NCBI GenBank assembly: GCA_029204045.2
Contig: CM055076.1
Span: forward strand, 26,975,667-27,039,666
Length of the DNA: 64,000 nucleotides
Reading direction: 5' to 3'
DNA from: Tillandsia leiboldiana
Taxonomy: Eukaryota; Streptophyta; Magnoliopsida; Poales; Bromeliaceae
Shown: piece after piece, positions 1-11,802 of the stretch
Layout: each line of letters begins with the position of its first letter
Numbering within the stretch: the stretch's first letter is position 1
Position numbers and translations under genes: made by a program
The notes under the pieces: generated by a model
Database searches by the model: none
Told to the model about the DNA's origin: nothing
What the model saw: only the letters and a program-made list of their open reading frames with translations

Positions 1-171
1 TGCGGTCCACAATAGGGCTGCGGTCCACAATAGACCTAACGGCAAGATGCCCAACAATAGACCCAACGTCCAGGTGGGTTGAGTCCGGTCGAGACCCGTG
101 GGCGCTGTGCTTTAAGTGAATTGGTTGCGTATTTCTAACAGCTTGAGCTTTTGGAATTAATAGTTAGCGCC
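1..171 (+). repeat. LTR fragment of TRIM family A
   Basis: The stretch resembles, in the opposite orientation, the terminal repeats of the intact TRIM element at 12947-13554. It shares the 'caatagacctaacggcaag' block, the 'gggcgctgtg' block and the 'gttagcgccaacgatc' end. The left part lies outside the window. No clear primer-binding site follows the end near 171, so this is a solo LTR or a diverged copy. A short 'gcggtccacaata' block is repeated within the first 35 bases. Confidence 0.6.
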
Positions 172-375
172 AACGATCCTACAATCGGCTCCGACGTATC
201 GGTGGTAACTTGTCACTCCGTTTTTCCTCTTTCTTTTTCCTTTCTTTTCTTTTATTTTTTGGGATTGTAAGTTAAAGAGTTTGGCTTTAGCTTATCTTGT
301 TTCAAAAAAAATGAACAAACTTTTGCATCCAAACAGCATGTAAGATTGGAAGAAAGGAGTGTAGAAGAAACAGAC

Positions 376-676
376 CGATGTTAGGGCCCCTGGGGTAGAG
401 CTGGCGGACGCCCTGATCCTCGAGGGTGGGCAGCACCACGTCCGTCTGCCAACATCAATCTTAATCTTCGATGATAAGATGAAAGAGAGAAGGAAAGAGA
501 TGGATAGAGAGAGAGGGAAGAAGAGGGGATGGGAAAGAGACGGACGGTGTAGGTGGCGCCGAAGAGCGGGAAGGCGCCCTGGACGCCGACGACGGATCGC
601 TCTCGTAGTCCTTGTACAGCCTGTAGTAGGGCGGCGGCGGCGGGAATGACGACGACGTCGCCGCCGTCATCGCCAT
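376..676 (-). pseudogene. MED7: MED7 5' part (Mediator subunit 7), frameshifted, partial
   Basis: Two exons of Mediator of RNA polymerase II subunit 7, a middle-module subunit, are visible. Exon 1 (676 down to 546) starts ATG and encodes the plant MED7 start, including PPPPPYYRLYKDYESDP, followed in a different frame by GAFPLFGATYT. Exon 2 (445 down to 376), after an 'ag' acceptor, encodes TDVVLPTLEDQGVRQLYPRG then PNI. Exon 1 is 131 nt, so its two halves are out of frame by one base, at about the place where relatives have a short Pro-rich linker. Exon 2 appears followed by a GT donor at 375-374. No later exon is seen before the window edge, where an LTR begins. It is either a decayed or truncated copy, or a real gene with a sequence error and further exons beyond the edge. 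Confidence 0.7.
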
Positions 677-706
677 CTTCTCTCCTCCACGACTCCAAAG
701 GCCCGT

Positions 707-1094
707 TTGGTAACGGTTAAGACAGAACTAGCTAATTCAGGAATAAGTATAAAGTACGGAACTAGTGTAAAAAAATGTTTGGAATGATTTCAGGATAAGA
801 GATTTTGTATTTGGTATGATAATAAAGAATAAGATGAATAAAGAGTATTAGTTGGGGTAAATTATCTTTTTACCCTCAACTTTATTATATAATAATGAAC
901 TGAAAGAGGGTATTTCGATAGACGTGAGAGGATATTTAAGAAAAAAATAAAAGGGAGGTTAGGAAGAGTGAGAACAGTAATTTCAACTTATTCTAGTTGT
1001 ACTGGAACAAACTATACCGGTTGATTCCATATCCGTTTGGAAGAACAAGAGGGGTGGATTATTCTCTATTCTAACCCATTTCCAAACCGCCCCA
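707..1094. mobile_element. Tourist-like MITE, diverged
   Basis: The left end 'GGCCCGTTTGGTAACGG' and right end 'CCAAACCGCCCC' form an imperfect inverted terminal repeat. The interior is non-coding and resembles the stretch near 20440-20597, sharing 'aagtacggaactagtgtaaaaaa'-type sequence in opposite orientation. I do not see a clear target duplication. Confidence 0.4.
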
Positions 1095-2311
1095 AGTTGC
1101 AACTAGCTAGAACAGTCGGCACGCCCACAGGGCTGTGTTATGCTGAGGGATCGAGAGCAGGCTGCAGGCCTGAGTAAGACCCATCCCGGCCCAACTAGAA
1201 CCTTCGCCGGAAAGTTGGGCCAGTCCTGTTGAAAATAGTGCTATGCTTCACAAGTGCAGTGAACTACGGTCCTACGAAACAAACACGTCCTTAGTCACAG
1301 CCGAACTTGACTCGACTCAGCCGGGTAGACTGAGAGCAGGCTTGGGCTCGAAAGTTGTACTCGCCCAGTCCAGGTTCTGCTCGGGCCTAATCGTGAGCCC
1401 CACCAACCTAACACAGAAAACTAAGATTGCAGTAATATCTGCTGTTCAAGTGGTCTAAAACAAGTAGGATTTGAAGAACAAATTCGATAATCCAACTGCA
1501 ATTCCGTCAAAAATAATATTTAGTCAAAAATAAAAGTTAAAATAATTTGTTTCTCCTCCAATATCTCAAACAGTAAACTACGTAACTTTCTATCTCTTGA
1601 AATTTAAGAACAAAATCATGAGTTGGTATTTAAATACACCTAAGAATCATGTATGCTAATTAATTTATGCAATGTCACAAGAGAAATATGAACCAACAAT
1701 TCAATATCATATTTTTTTAATGTGCCTAACTTCTAGACAAGCATGAAAAAAGAATGAATGCAAACAGAAAATAAAAACTAAACACATCACTAGATAATTG
1801 TATTCAAAATATATGTCCATTTAGTAGCATGATAAAACTTAAATTTTAAAAAAAATGAGCTACCAATAATACTATACAATCAATTCTAAATAGCCCAAAA
1901 TCTTTAGTCTTATTTTTGTTGTAATTGCAACGAAAAATTGGTGCTCGATTCTATCACTTCTATTTGTTAGTGCAAGGTCGATGAATTTCTTAACACCAGC
2001 AAATAAGCTATATTACGGAACTAGAAAAAAAAAAAAATAGTGTCAAAATTAGTAAAGCTATTCTATAGCTAAGTGTAATTAGACTTAATATTTAACATAC
2101 ACTAGTAGATGTTCTTAATCCAGAATCTCCTTTTTTTTTTTTTTTTTTCCTTTCTCTCTCCAACATTACAGCGGTAGATCTAGCGGTAAAAAATTTGGTT
2201 GCACCAAATATTTGATACTATCGATAGTATATATATATATATATATATAACAGGAAATTTAATGTTAAAATCAAATTTTAAATCATGAGAACTCTTGATT
2301 AAGTTATCTTA
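1095..2311. other. Intergenic, no gene recognised
   Basis: About 350 bases of moderately GC-rich sequence without a recognisable coding exon are followed by AT-rich sequence. It holds a 20-base poly(T) near 2130-2150 and a (TA) run near 2228-2250. The only open frame, at 1243-1458, has no family resemblance. Confidence 0.5.
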
Positions 2312-2749
2312 GGCTCCGTTTGGGTACAAGAACTAGGGGGATAAGGGAGATATCCCCCTTTGTACCCAAACAACAAAAAGCTGCTCTTGGAACAGCTGTT
2401 CCACCTAATCCCGGGATTAGGGAGGAATAACTGTTCCAAGCAGCAGGTGGAAAAACTCAGTTGTTCCACTTGCAGTTTTTTTTTTTAAAAAAAAAATTAA
2501 TTAATTTTATTTTAAATTATAAGTTATTTAAATTTATAAAATTTAAAATTTATTTTATTATTTTATAAAAATTTAATTCCCTCTATTTTTTTTATTCTTC
2601 TTTAATTTACCAAACACAATTTTCTTTATACCCGGTATAATTCTTATACCCACCCAAATATAAATTAACATTAGTTCCTGCTAATATCATAACTTATACC
2701 TATCCCCGGTATAACTAAATTTTTCTTATACCCGAATCAAACGCAAGCC
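2312..2749. mobile_element. Tourist-like (PIF/Harbinger) MITE
   Basis: The element begins GGCTCCGTTTGGGTA and ends CAAACGCAAGCC, an imperfect TIR pair. It is flanked on both sides by TTA (2309-2311 and 2750-2752), the TWA-type target duplication usual for Tourist elements. It is 438 bp, non-coding and AT-rich inside. Related copies lie at 33778-34525 and 38722-39234. Confidence 0.65.
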
Positions 2750-3049
2750 TTAGAAAAATAAAAGTGAATACTTTTATATCTTACATTTCTTTTTGAGTGA
2801 AGCTAGAATATTTTTAAAAATAAATAGAGCCCTAGACTTTCACATAATTCCAGCAAAGAGCATCCAAATCAATGGTTAATACCATTAAACATGATATGTG
2901 ATATTTGAATTTTATAATTTTTTAACATTATCTGCCCAAATGATCAAGTAGTCCCAAATTTACTTTATAATTAGTTATTAAAAATAATCAATTTTGAAAC
3001 CACTTATATATTGTTCATACAACCACCCCCACAAAAGTGGGTTGGTTTA

Positions 3050-3332
3050 GAGCCCGGCCCAAAACAAACAGGCCCGGCCCAATCCAAGCAACCCACGTGG
3101 CGGCTTCATGGCTCTTCACCAAACACGAGTTTCAAACCGGATAAAATGGAGGGAAACAAAAATCCCCATTACAGCCTACTATGTGGACCCCACATGTCAT
3201 TCTCATGACATATATATATATATATATGCAATGTAACCGTTACACTCAAAATCACGCACACTCTCCTCTCTCTCCGCTCGATCTCTCTAGGGTTTCCACC
3301 ACCACTCCTCTCCGGCGAAACCCAAACCCTAC
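3050..3332 (+). promoter_or_regulatory. CAP-H promoter and 5' leader
   Basis: Upstream of the CAP-H start there are two GGCCCA/GGCCCG clusters (about 3054-3086), like site II/TCP boxes. A TA run at 3210-3228 could serve as the TATA region. TAACCGTTA at 3234-3242 has the AACGG core of the M-phase MSA element on the reverse strand. Two telo-box-like motifs lie in the leader: AGGGTTT near 3289 and AAACCCTA ending near 3331. Site II plus telo box is a known pairing in genes of dividing plant cells. The transcription start is not determined. Confidence 0.45.
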
Positions 3333-3665
3333 ATGGTCGGAGACGATGAGGGCGCCCGCACCCCTCCGCCTCCGCCGCCTCACGCGGTGGCGGCGGCGGC
3401 GGCGGCGGCGCGGACGCCGATGGCGGCGCGGCTGCAGTCGCCGCCGCCGTTCCCGCTGGGCTCCAACGACGACCAGCTTGAGCGCGCCCGCGCCCGGGCC
3501 GCGCGCGCCGCCGCCTCCCTCCGCCGCGCAACCACCACCACCAGCACCACACCCGCCTTCGCCGCCGCCCAATACCCTCTTCCCTCCTCCAATCTCCTCA
3601 ACCGCGACCAGATCATGGATCTCTTCCACAACTGCATCAAGCTCGCGAGCGAGAACGTTCGATCC

Positions 3666-3717
<52 letters not shown>

Positions 3718-6700
3718 TTCCTTTGAGTTCGATTTGTTTGTTTACTTTGAGCAGAAGATAAACCAGAAGAACACGTGGGAGCTGCGTCTCATAGATCATC
3801 TCAGCGAGATCATCAAAGCGAGATCCGAGGACGAGGACGACGACGAGACTAATTTCCAAAAGGTCCCTCCTTTTTTTGATCTATTCATCCAATTTTAAGT
3901 TCGATTAATGAGGGTTTGTTTTTTATTTGAAATTGGGGAAATTGGATTATTTTTTTAAGCTAATTTTTGCTTCTTTTTTTTTTTGTGGCAGGCAAGCTGC
4001 ACACTGGAGGCCGGCGTGAAGATATACTCTGCGAGAGTCGATTCGGTGCATTCGGAAGCGTACAAAGTCCTCGGAGGGATCAACCGGGCCGGGCGCGAAC
4101 AAGAGAAAGGTTAGGGTTTCAGTTGGGTCTCCAATTCAAATTAGCTGCTTCTTACTGTACTTTGTGATTGTCAAACTCAAACTGGCACTTAGAATTATTT
4201 TATAAGGATCATATTATTTGGTAAAGCTTTCCTCATAGATCCAAGGGTGCATTTGGTCTGGAAAGGAATTATGCATGAGTGATTTTATTTATCTTGAGGT
4301 TATTCTACCATCGATAGATTGCTTAGATTGAAGCCACAATTTTCTGCTGGTTTGTGTTATAGGTGATAAGGAATAGTTGGAAGTTCAATGTTTATGTAAT
4401 ACTTCGTAGGGATATGTAGGGGTAAAGCGAGGGATGATAGCATAAGCAGAATTACAAGGGTCAGTGGAGTAGTATATAATTGTTATCCTAAATAATCCGG
4501 TTTTACTAGAACAACTATTTCTAAGCTTCTTGTGCTTTGTTGTGCTTTGTTTGGTATTTTTCCTCCAGCTAGTGATGCCTAATGCGCTACAAGATATGAG
4601 TTAAGCTAAGTTGTTATCAACAATTCTTTATATGCCTCACTAGCTGGTTTGTATCACGACCTAGGTTAAGCCACTCTCAAACATGTTATTGTATTGCTGA
4701 ATTTCTGTCTTGTGATTTTGCTTTTGGGTTCATTCTATACACTAGGACATATAACCCAAAAAGCCAGGAACTACCTGAAAGATTTGATTATGAAGAAATT
4801 CTTGAGCATCTGAACTGTTAAATATGGGTTAGAATGTGTCTGAAACATACCAATTTTCAACATCATTTTAAGTTAAATTGTAGTGCTCCGCCAATATCCT
4901 GATGGTGTGTTTACATCACAGAAATTTCAGAAGGTGACCATATCGACACTGAACAAGCGGAGGGTCTTTCTAAGAAGGACTTGGAAAGGAAGGCATGTGC
5001 ATTTTGTACATTTTCCGTATTGTTAGCTTATGACTATTGCTGTTTGTCGGCTCACGCTACTTCACTAATCGCAGCTGTCACCTGTATCAACTCTGGAGTC
5101 ATCATTTGAGGCTCTTAATGTAAAGAAATTTGATGGTAAAGTTTTATTGCATGTTTAATTTCTATGTACAAGATTAATGAATTCAAAGCCTAAGACCATC
5201 TTATCACATTTGACTTTAGTGGCTTTCACTGTGGATCCATTATACCATCAAACTTCTGCTCAGTTTGATGAAGGTGGAGCTAAGGGACTCCTACTGTACA
5301 ATCTCGGAGTCTATGGTGGCTGTCGCGTGCTCTTTGATTCATTTGAAGCACCAGAAAACAGCATCTTACCAGAAACACAAACTGACAAAATGGAACTGAT
5401 TGACCTTTCATTTCTCCAAGGTATTGTTAACATGGTACTTTTATGCATCCGCTCAGTGTGCACATAAACATGCATGAACATGTATACTCGTCCATATCCA
5501 TGTAATGCCTCTTTTTTTAAACAGAGCATATTGAGAAAATGATGATTAACATGCCCTTGAAGGATGAGATCTCTCCCACTCTGAGGGATATTGTGGATCA
5601 GTTTGATGAAGATAATCGAAGGCCTTCAGATTTAGCTTCTTCGGGGCAAATGCCCACAATGGAAGAGAATATCGTTGGCAATAAACATGTAGAGTTGAAT
5701 GATGATGCCTTACCATTGGATGGTGATGCGCTACCAGAATATGAACCTTGGAACTATGATAATGATGATAACGAGAGTGTAGTTGATGATATCTCCAATA
5801 TCACAAACCCAAATTCGACAAGCTATCAAGAGGTATGCCTTGTGAACTTGACAAATCAGTTCAGCATACACCACTTTACTGGATGAATACTATAATATCC
5901 TATATTCTTCCATCAAGGGTACTGATTTTGATTTTCATACCAAGGTTCAAAAAAAAATTCCTTTTGTTGACAAAATGTCACTGTTGCAGGCTAATGGTGT
6001 GTACATGTTTGGTGATGCTGATCTTGGTGGAGATGGAAAGCTTGATAGAATTGCAGATTTTTTGTCTCTGGGCCTGGGATTCTCTTCAAAAACAAATGCC
6101 TGGGCAGGTCCTGAGCATTGGATATATCGAAAAACCAAAGGTAGAACTAAGTGTAACTTGTAATATTTACCATTTGATTTTACTTAAGCGGCTTGATAAT
6201 GTTCCACCAAGCGTTCTTGTAGGTTCAGAACAAATTCCAACTACATCAGGTGAATCAGAAGTCACAGCGAAGAGGCCAAAGAGTAGAAGGAAAGTTCCTG
6301 AGATTGATTTTACAAAATCACTTGATAATGATATGCCGGATATTTTTGCGCCTCCAAAAAATCCGAAATCTTTGTTGTTGCCTGCGAATAAAGTGCCTTG
6401 TAATATCACTCTTCCAGAAGATTGTCATTACAGACCTGAGAGCCTTGTTAAATTGTTCCTTCTTCCTGATGTTATGGTAATATAAATTTCTCAATGGAAG
6501 TTACTATTCGAGAGCCTATCTTTGAATTTGTAATAGTAAATCATTTGACTTTTTTTGCAGTGCCTTGGGAGGAAAGGAAGAAAGATTTCTGGTAAGCTGC
6601 AGCTTTCTTGATATTAACAGTCATGAAAGTGTTCATTATTTTCTGTTTACTTTCCTAGTATAAGATCTCTAGATTCTTGAGATCTGGATTGTTTTCATCA

Positions 6701-9700
6701 TTACTTTGCTTACTTTCTTCATGCTTCATGTTCTTCCTCTCTTACATCTAAATCTGCACATTATGCTCATAACAATGTAATTCTTTGCTTCAAATATTTG
6801 TTATATGAAAAAATTGTCTCCATGACATTAAGTCTTGCATCTAAGCATTTCTAATTTTCAGGATAGTCTTATCTATTGTTATCCAGCCTGTTGGATATGT
6901 CTCGAATTCTAGAACCGGAAGGTTTTCTAATCCTATTTTGTTTTGACTATCCCATTAAGTTAAGTTTAAATTATGCCTAATCTTATTAAGATTATTTCTA
7001 ATCTTAGTGGATTCGTATTCTTAGTTGTATTAGGATTTAGCCACTATTATAAATATACTCTTATTTTATTGATTTGGTGCGGCAGATGAAAAGGAGTATG
7101 GGTGTATTTTTGGGTTTAGGATTTTGTGAGAGAGACATATTTTGTACACCACTTTGATTATAATGAAAGTTTCTACTCCGTCTTCACTCATGGACGTAGG
7201 CCAGTGGCCGAACCGCGTAAATAGTGTGCTTTATCTTTCTTTTCTCTTTCTCGATTCTTTTTTGGTATTTTTCGTGCCCAACAAACTAGATCTTTCTGCT
7301 TTTGTCATAACACAGCCAACTCTCTCTCTGATTTCTGGCTCTTACATTCAATAATACCATCCAATATCTGTTGAAATAAACTTAACCTTTCATTTCTTTT
7401 TCATTATAGATGCAGCAAGCGAAGACAATTCTGATTTTGTACCATTGACATCATGGGATAATGAAAGTGGTATGGACAATCACGTTGATGATGGAAATGC
7501 TTTTAGTGATGTAGAAGATCCAGGAAGTCTTCTTCATAAGCCACGGCAGGTTTGTTCTCTTGCCTTATGATAGGTATCAAAATTTCAGCTTAAATTTGAT
7601 TTTTTTTATTATATTTGAGAGGACTGGTCTTACCCTTCCGTAGATGATACTGACATATACCGGTCATCTGATTTTCATTGACTGGTCCACTATAGGTTTT
7701 GTGGTATGCTTTATATATTAGTTGTGTTACTATCATTGACTGGTCTTCTTCAGATTTTGAGAAATGCTGTTTAGTATCCCGTAAATGCTGGAAATAAAAG
7801 TTAGTGATATTGAGGATAAGCAGAGATGCTTTTATACGTCAATATCATCTATTGAAGTGTAATGAACTTGCGAGGTTGAGATTTTCATAGTAAGAGGATA
7901 CGTCTATGCACCTCTAGAACTATCATGAGATTTTGAGTTGTTACTAAAGATTATCTGATCTTAGTGGGTACATTTAGCTAATACGCATGACGCCACCAAC
8001 TTGCAGTAATTTAATATATTTATTTGCATTACTTAATCAATTGCTAGCTAATAATCCCTATATCATTTTTCTGGTTTCATGCTCTTTGTGAGACACGTAT
8101 TACTCTATCCTCATGTCTTTGAACAAGAGAAGCACTGAGTAGGAAGAACGAGATTGTGTCGTGTATGCTAACTATCTCTGATTAATAGAATGCTATGTTC
8201 TTTTGACGTGCCTCCTACTCAACTCAAAATAATACGACAGAAGCCCGGAAGAATGGTCTTTGAGCCAATTTATCATCATCTATTTCCACGATGAGCATCT
8301 ACTTAAGAGGACATTTTTCTTTAGTTCATTCAAATTTTTGGCCTATGTAGGCAATAATATATAGTTCAATACTCAACAGCTTTGAGTAATACTAGTTCTC
8401 TAAAAGGCAGATTATGTGGCCGAAAAATGGTGGAGGCAGCCTTACTGCACCATTTTGTTATGGGACTTTGTGGGCAAGCAGCATATCGGGCTGCTATGGC
8501 CACCTGATATGCTTTCTGTGGCCTCAAGTAGATGAGGGCGGCTTATTGGATTAGATGCTTCATGGTAATATTTTGTGCTGTTTTAGAGTAGACACCATGA
8601 GGCGTTCAGATAAATATTAGATCAATCATTTTATCACATTTTGTACAAAAATTATCAATCATGCTTCCTCATAAAACAAAATACACATGCATCACATGTG
8701 CTTCGTACTAGTCTTCGTTTTTATCTTGTTTTCATTTTTATTGAAATTCACTATTATTATCATTTTTATGTGGTTTGTCTTTACTTAGCCATTAGCTTTT
8801 ATCAAGCAATTCAATATATTATCAATTAACATACTAGGCACTGATGTTGAATTAAATGTTACCAGTTAAAATTTGTGAACCTTTGTACTAATGCTCTAAT
8901 TATTCTGCGGTTAAAATAAAGGTGAACAAAATCGATATTCAATACGACAAGGTGTCAAAACAAGTAGATGTTCATGCATTGAAAGATATGCTTTGGAATC
9001 ACATACAAGGATCCATTGAGACCTCTGATGTGGTAAGTAATATGTTTTTTAGTTCCTTTTATAACATTTAGATTGAGGGGAAGTTAAGTCTCTTATTACA
9101 TTTTCATAATGAAGCGTAAGTTGTGTTCTGTGGTTGTGTTAATATAGATGGAAATGAAATATCTTTCTGCTTTTGTTTATCATGACAATGGACAATACTG
9201 CGTTGTTTGCATAGTGGCAGCAATGTTTCTCCAAAGATTTGGAAAATTCGTGCATCACAAGCTTCTCATCGAGGAAATATTTCTTTGAATTATTTGTTTG
9301 TATGTAAATATTCACAAGAGAACCACAAGAAGCAAGAACTGTTAGTAATTCAAACAGCTTAATGAATTTTATAAATTGTTGATTGCCGAAGGAATTAATT
9401 GTCATTGTCGGATCTTCTATTACTAGGACATTTTCCCAATTCACCTAAACTTTTCTGAAAACCAAATTTGTGTGCCTTTACAATGTTATCCCGCATGCCG
9501 AATATGAGCTTATCATTGCTTCAACCTTCGAAGGATCAAAGATCCTTGATGTTGTGAATGTGCCACCTTCTCAAGGATTTAAGTGCCGTGGCACGGGGTC
9601 GTGCCGAAAACTTGCCGGCACGGTACAGCACGGTGCGTGCCGAGCCGTGCCGATGAGTGCCGGTCACAAAAAATACATACGTGCCGACACATAATGGCAT

Positions 9701-10428
9701 GAAATATTTATTTTCTTTAGCAACAATTTTTTTTAATTGCTTATTATGTATTTTTATCAAAGATTTTGAACTTTATTGAGAAAATTATTTAGTAAATTTA
9801 AGAAAAAAGGGTTTTGAACTGTGCCATCGGTACGAGAGCTGTATCGTGTCGGTATCTAGTTGGCACGGTACGGCACGGTAGATACGGCCCGTGCCGATGG
9901 ATACTTAAATTCTAGCACCTTCTTGAATCAGTTTTTCGGTTTAGAAGCTGTCGTCTGATATATCGGCCTTGCATGCTTTATTTCCAGTTTGTGCACTTAT
10001 TGTATTTTACACGTAACACAGGCATATTCTGCAATAAGTTATGAATTATTGGCTACCTTACTACATAACATGCCTCTGAGAAGAAGTTTATAATCAAAAA
10101 GGGAATCACATCCTAATTTCTCTTGTAATTATTTTTTTTTCTATTGACGGGCTCCTCTTCACTAGTTACATCGCATTCATAACTGAAAATTTTGTGTTGC
10201 TTTGTTCCCTCACAGGAAAGGGAGGAGCCGCCCAACGTATCGCTAACGCAGGTGTTGCATCACTTCCCGAACGACTTCCCAGCGGCTTCGACAAAAGATG
10301 TGTCCCCGCACTTGTTCTTCATCTGTCTCTTACACTTGGCCAACGAACATTGCCTCGTCCTCCACGACCGTCCAACCTTGGACGAAGTCGACATACAGAT
10401 ACCACCGTCTTCGTCGCTCGTGAAGTAA
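3333..10428 (+). CDS. CAP-H: Condensin complex subunit 2 (CAP-H, kleisin)
   Basis: CAP-H is the kleisin that bridges the SMC2/SMC4 heads in condensin I and drives mitotic chromosome compaction. I read 13 exons: 3333-3656, 3755-3862, 3992-4109, 4922-4992, 5075-5135, 5220-5420, 5525-5832, 5990-6140, 6223-6476, 6561-6591, 7410-7549, 8922-9032 and 10216-10428. Together they give 2091 nt, or 696 aa plus stop, close to the usual plant length, with all phases compatible. Family blocks include SNDDQLERARARAARAA (about 44-60), the kleisin N-domain around NRDQIMDLFHNCIKLASEN (90-108), ETNFQKASCTLEAGVKIYSA, FTVDPLYHQTSAQFDEGGAK and a C-terminal SMC-binding region in the last two exons. The start is the ATG at 3333, followed by a Pro/Ala-rich leader; an in-frame Met about 30 codons on is an alternative. 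Intron 4 uses a GC donor. Intron 12 carries a MITE at 9572-9915. Confidence 0.93.
3669..3715. repeat. (CT)n microsatellite in CAP-H intron 1
   Basis: About 22 CT units begin a dozen bases after the exon 1 donor at 3657 and end about 40 bases before the exon 2 acceptor. The intron is only 98 bp, so the repeat forms almost half of it and supplies pyrimidine-rich sequence. Confidence 0.9.
9572..9915. mobile_element. GTGCCG-rich Mutator-type MITE in CAP-H intron 12
   Basis: The 344-bp element has inverted ends (CAAGGATTTAAGTGCCG and, reading back from the right, CTAGAATTTAAGTATCC) with 'ggcacgg' motifs just inside both. It is flanked by CACCTTCT on both sides (9564-9571 and 9916-9923). Including the neighbouring base gives 9 bp with one mismatch. 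It shares its termini with the larger element at 13668-14574. Confidence 0.7.
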
Positions 10429-10807
10429 CACTCTTACAACCATATTTATGTAATATTCTTCCTTCTTTTTTGGGAGTTTTTGTAGTTAGATTGTGTTGTT
10501 CAGCAGATTTGTTTTTCGAAGGAAATTGAAGGATATATGCAGAAACTACCGATGTAGCGAAGTTCACACCTTGTATGTTGTACAAGTCAGGCTGTAAACA
10601 TGTTTGGTGGATAATGGATTTCCCTTTTCTGGCTTTTTGACGCCTTCGTTTTGAGTTTTCGTTATGTTTATGTGAGCATAAAGATGTACCATCTTGTATC
10701 TATAAATCTCTCTCTCTAAATTTTGAGCCTTAACCTTCATGCATCCAAGATATGCAGAATCACACAATCTAGCAGCAAATGAAGAGAATAAATTTCTCTG
10801 TTTCATA

Positions 10808-11563
10808 GCATAGTTAGTTAATTCGCGAATTATTCGCAAATTATTGAGAATCCGAATTAAACGGGCTGTTTCCGACTTTTTCCAAAAATTCGGAATAATT
10901 CGTGAATTTTTGAATCAAAAAGTATTATTCGCGAATTATTCGCGAATAACGAATTTTTGGATGAAAAATTCGTTCTTTTTCAAAGAAAAAAAAAAATATC
11001 CCATCGTTCAAGATAACATGTGTCACGTCTTATGAGGATAATTAATGATACACTAGGAAGAAATGCTTTCTTGTTTTCCGCACTGGTCTTACGAACACTA
11101 GGAAGAAATGCCTTCTTGTTTTCCGCACTGGTCTTACGAGGGCAATTAATATTTATTTTTAAGTTTTAATTAATTTAATTTTTTAAATTTTTATTTTTAA
11201 TATTTTAGTCATTATTTATTTTATTTTATTTTTTGTCAGGAATAATTTAAAATTATATATTTTTTTTTGTTCTAAATGAATATTTTATTTATTTCTAAAA
11301 TAAATTGATTAAAGTATTTTAAAAAATTATAATTGTTTATACTAATAGTATAAATTTTTTAATTTTTTTTAAATTTAATAGCCGAATTTTTTATCCCGAA
11401 TTTTTAATTAGTGAATGTATTATTTCCGTATAAATCACGTATCCGAATAATTGACGAGCCCGTTTTTTAGCCGAATTTTTTAACGAATTTTAAAAATATG
11501 ATACGAATTTTATCCGTATTATATTCATACCGAATTTTTGCCGAATCCAAATTAACTAACCAT
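10808..11563. mobile_element. hAT-type MITE downstream of CAP-H
   Basis: The 756-bp AT-rich element has inverted ends (CATAGTTAGTTAATT left; reverse of right ATGGTTAGTTAATT). A perfect 8-bp target duplication GTTTCATA flanks it at 10800-10807 and 11564-11571, as expected for hAT. Many 'attcgcgaat' and 'ccgaattttt' units lie in the subterminal regions. A roughly 50-bp block containing 'cactaggaagaaatg' is tandemly repeated at about 11050-11145. No transposase frame is present. Confidence 0.75.
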
Positions 11564-11802
11564 GTTTCATACTGATGCAAGTCTGACATAGAGTGAGACT
11601 TGACAAATTTGCTTCCTTTGAATATGCTGTGAATGTCATTCAGCTGTGTAAGGATTTTGCAGCTCTTTTTTTTTCTTTTTTTTTTTTAAATCATGTGCAT
11701 GACTACTTTACCCTCCTTACAAGTTACAATTATCAATGAAAACAGAACAAACAGCAGAGTTGCAGATCCTATAAACTTATTAAGAATCTAGAGAATTTCA
11801 GT

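Noticed and set aside
3169..3859. Several reading frames overlapping CAP-H exon 1 on both strands
   Set aside because: GC-rich exon 1 and the (CT)n tract keep other frames open; only the frame from 3333 joins exon 2 into a known condensin sequence.
5835..6485. 216-codon open frame as a separate gene
   Set aside because: It runs through introns 7 and 8 of CAP-H; the conserved blocks fall into exons 8 and 9 with proper splice sites.
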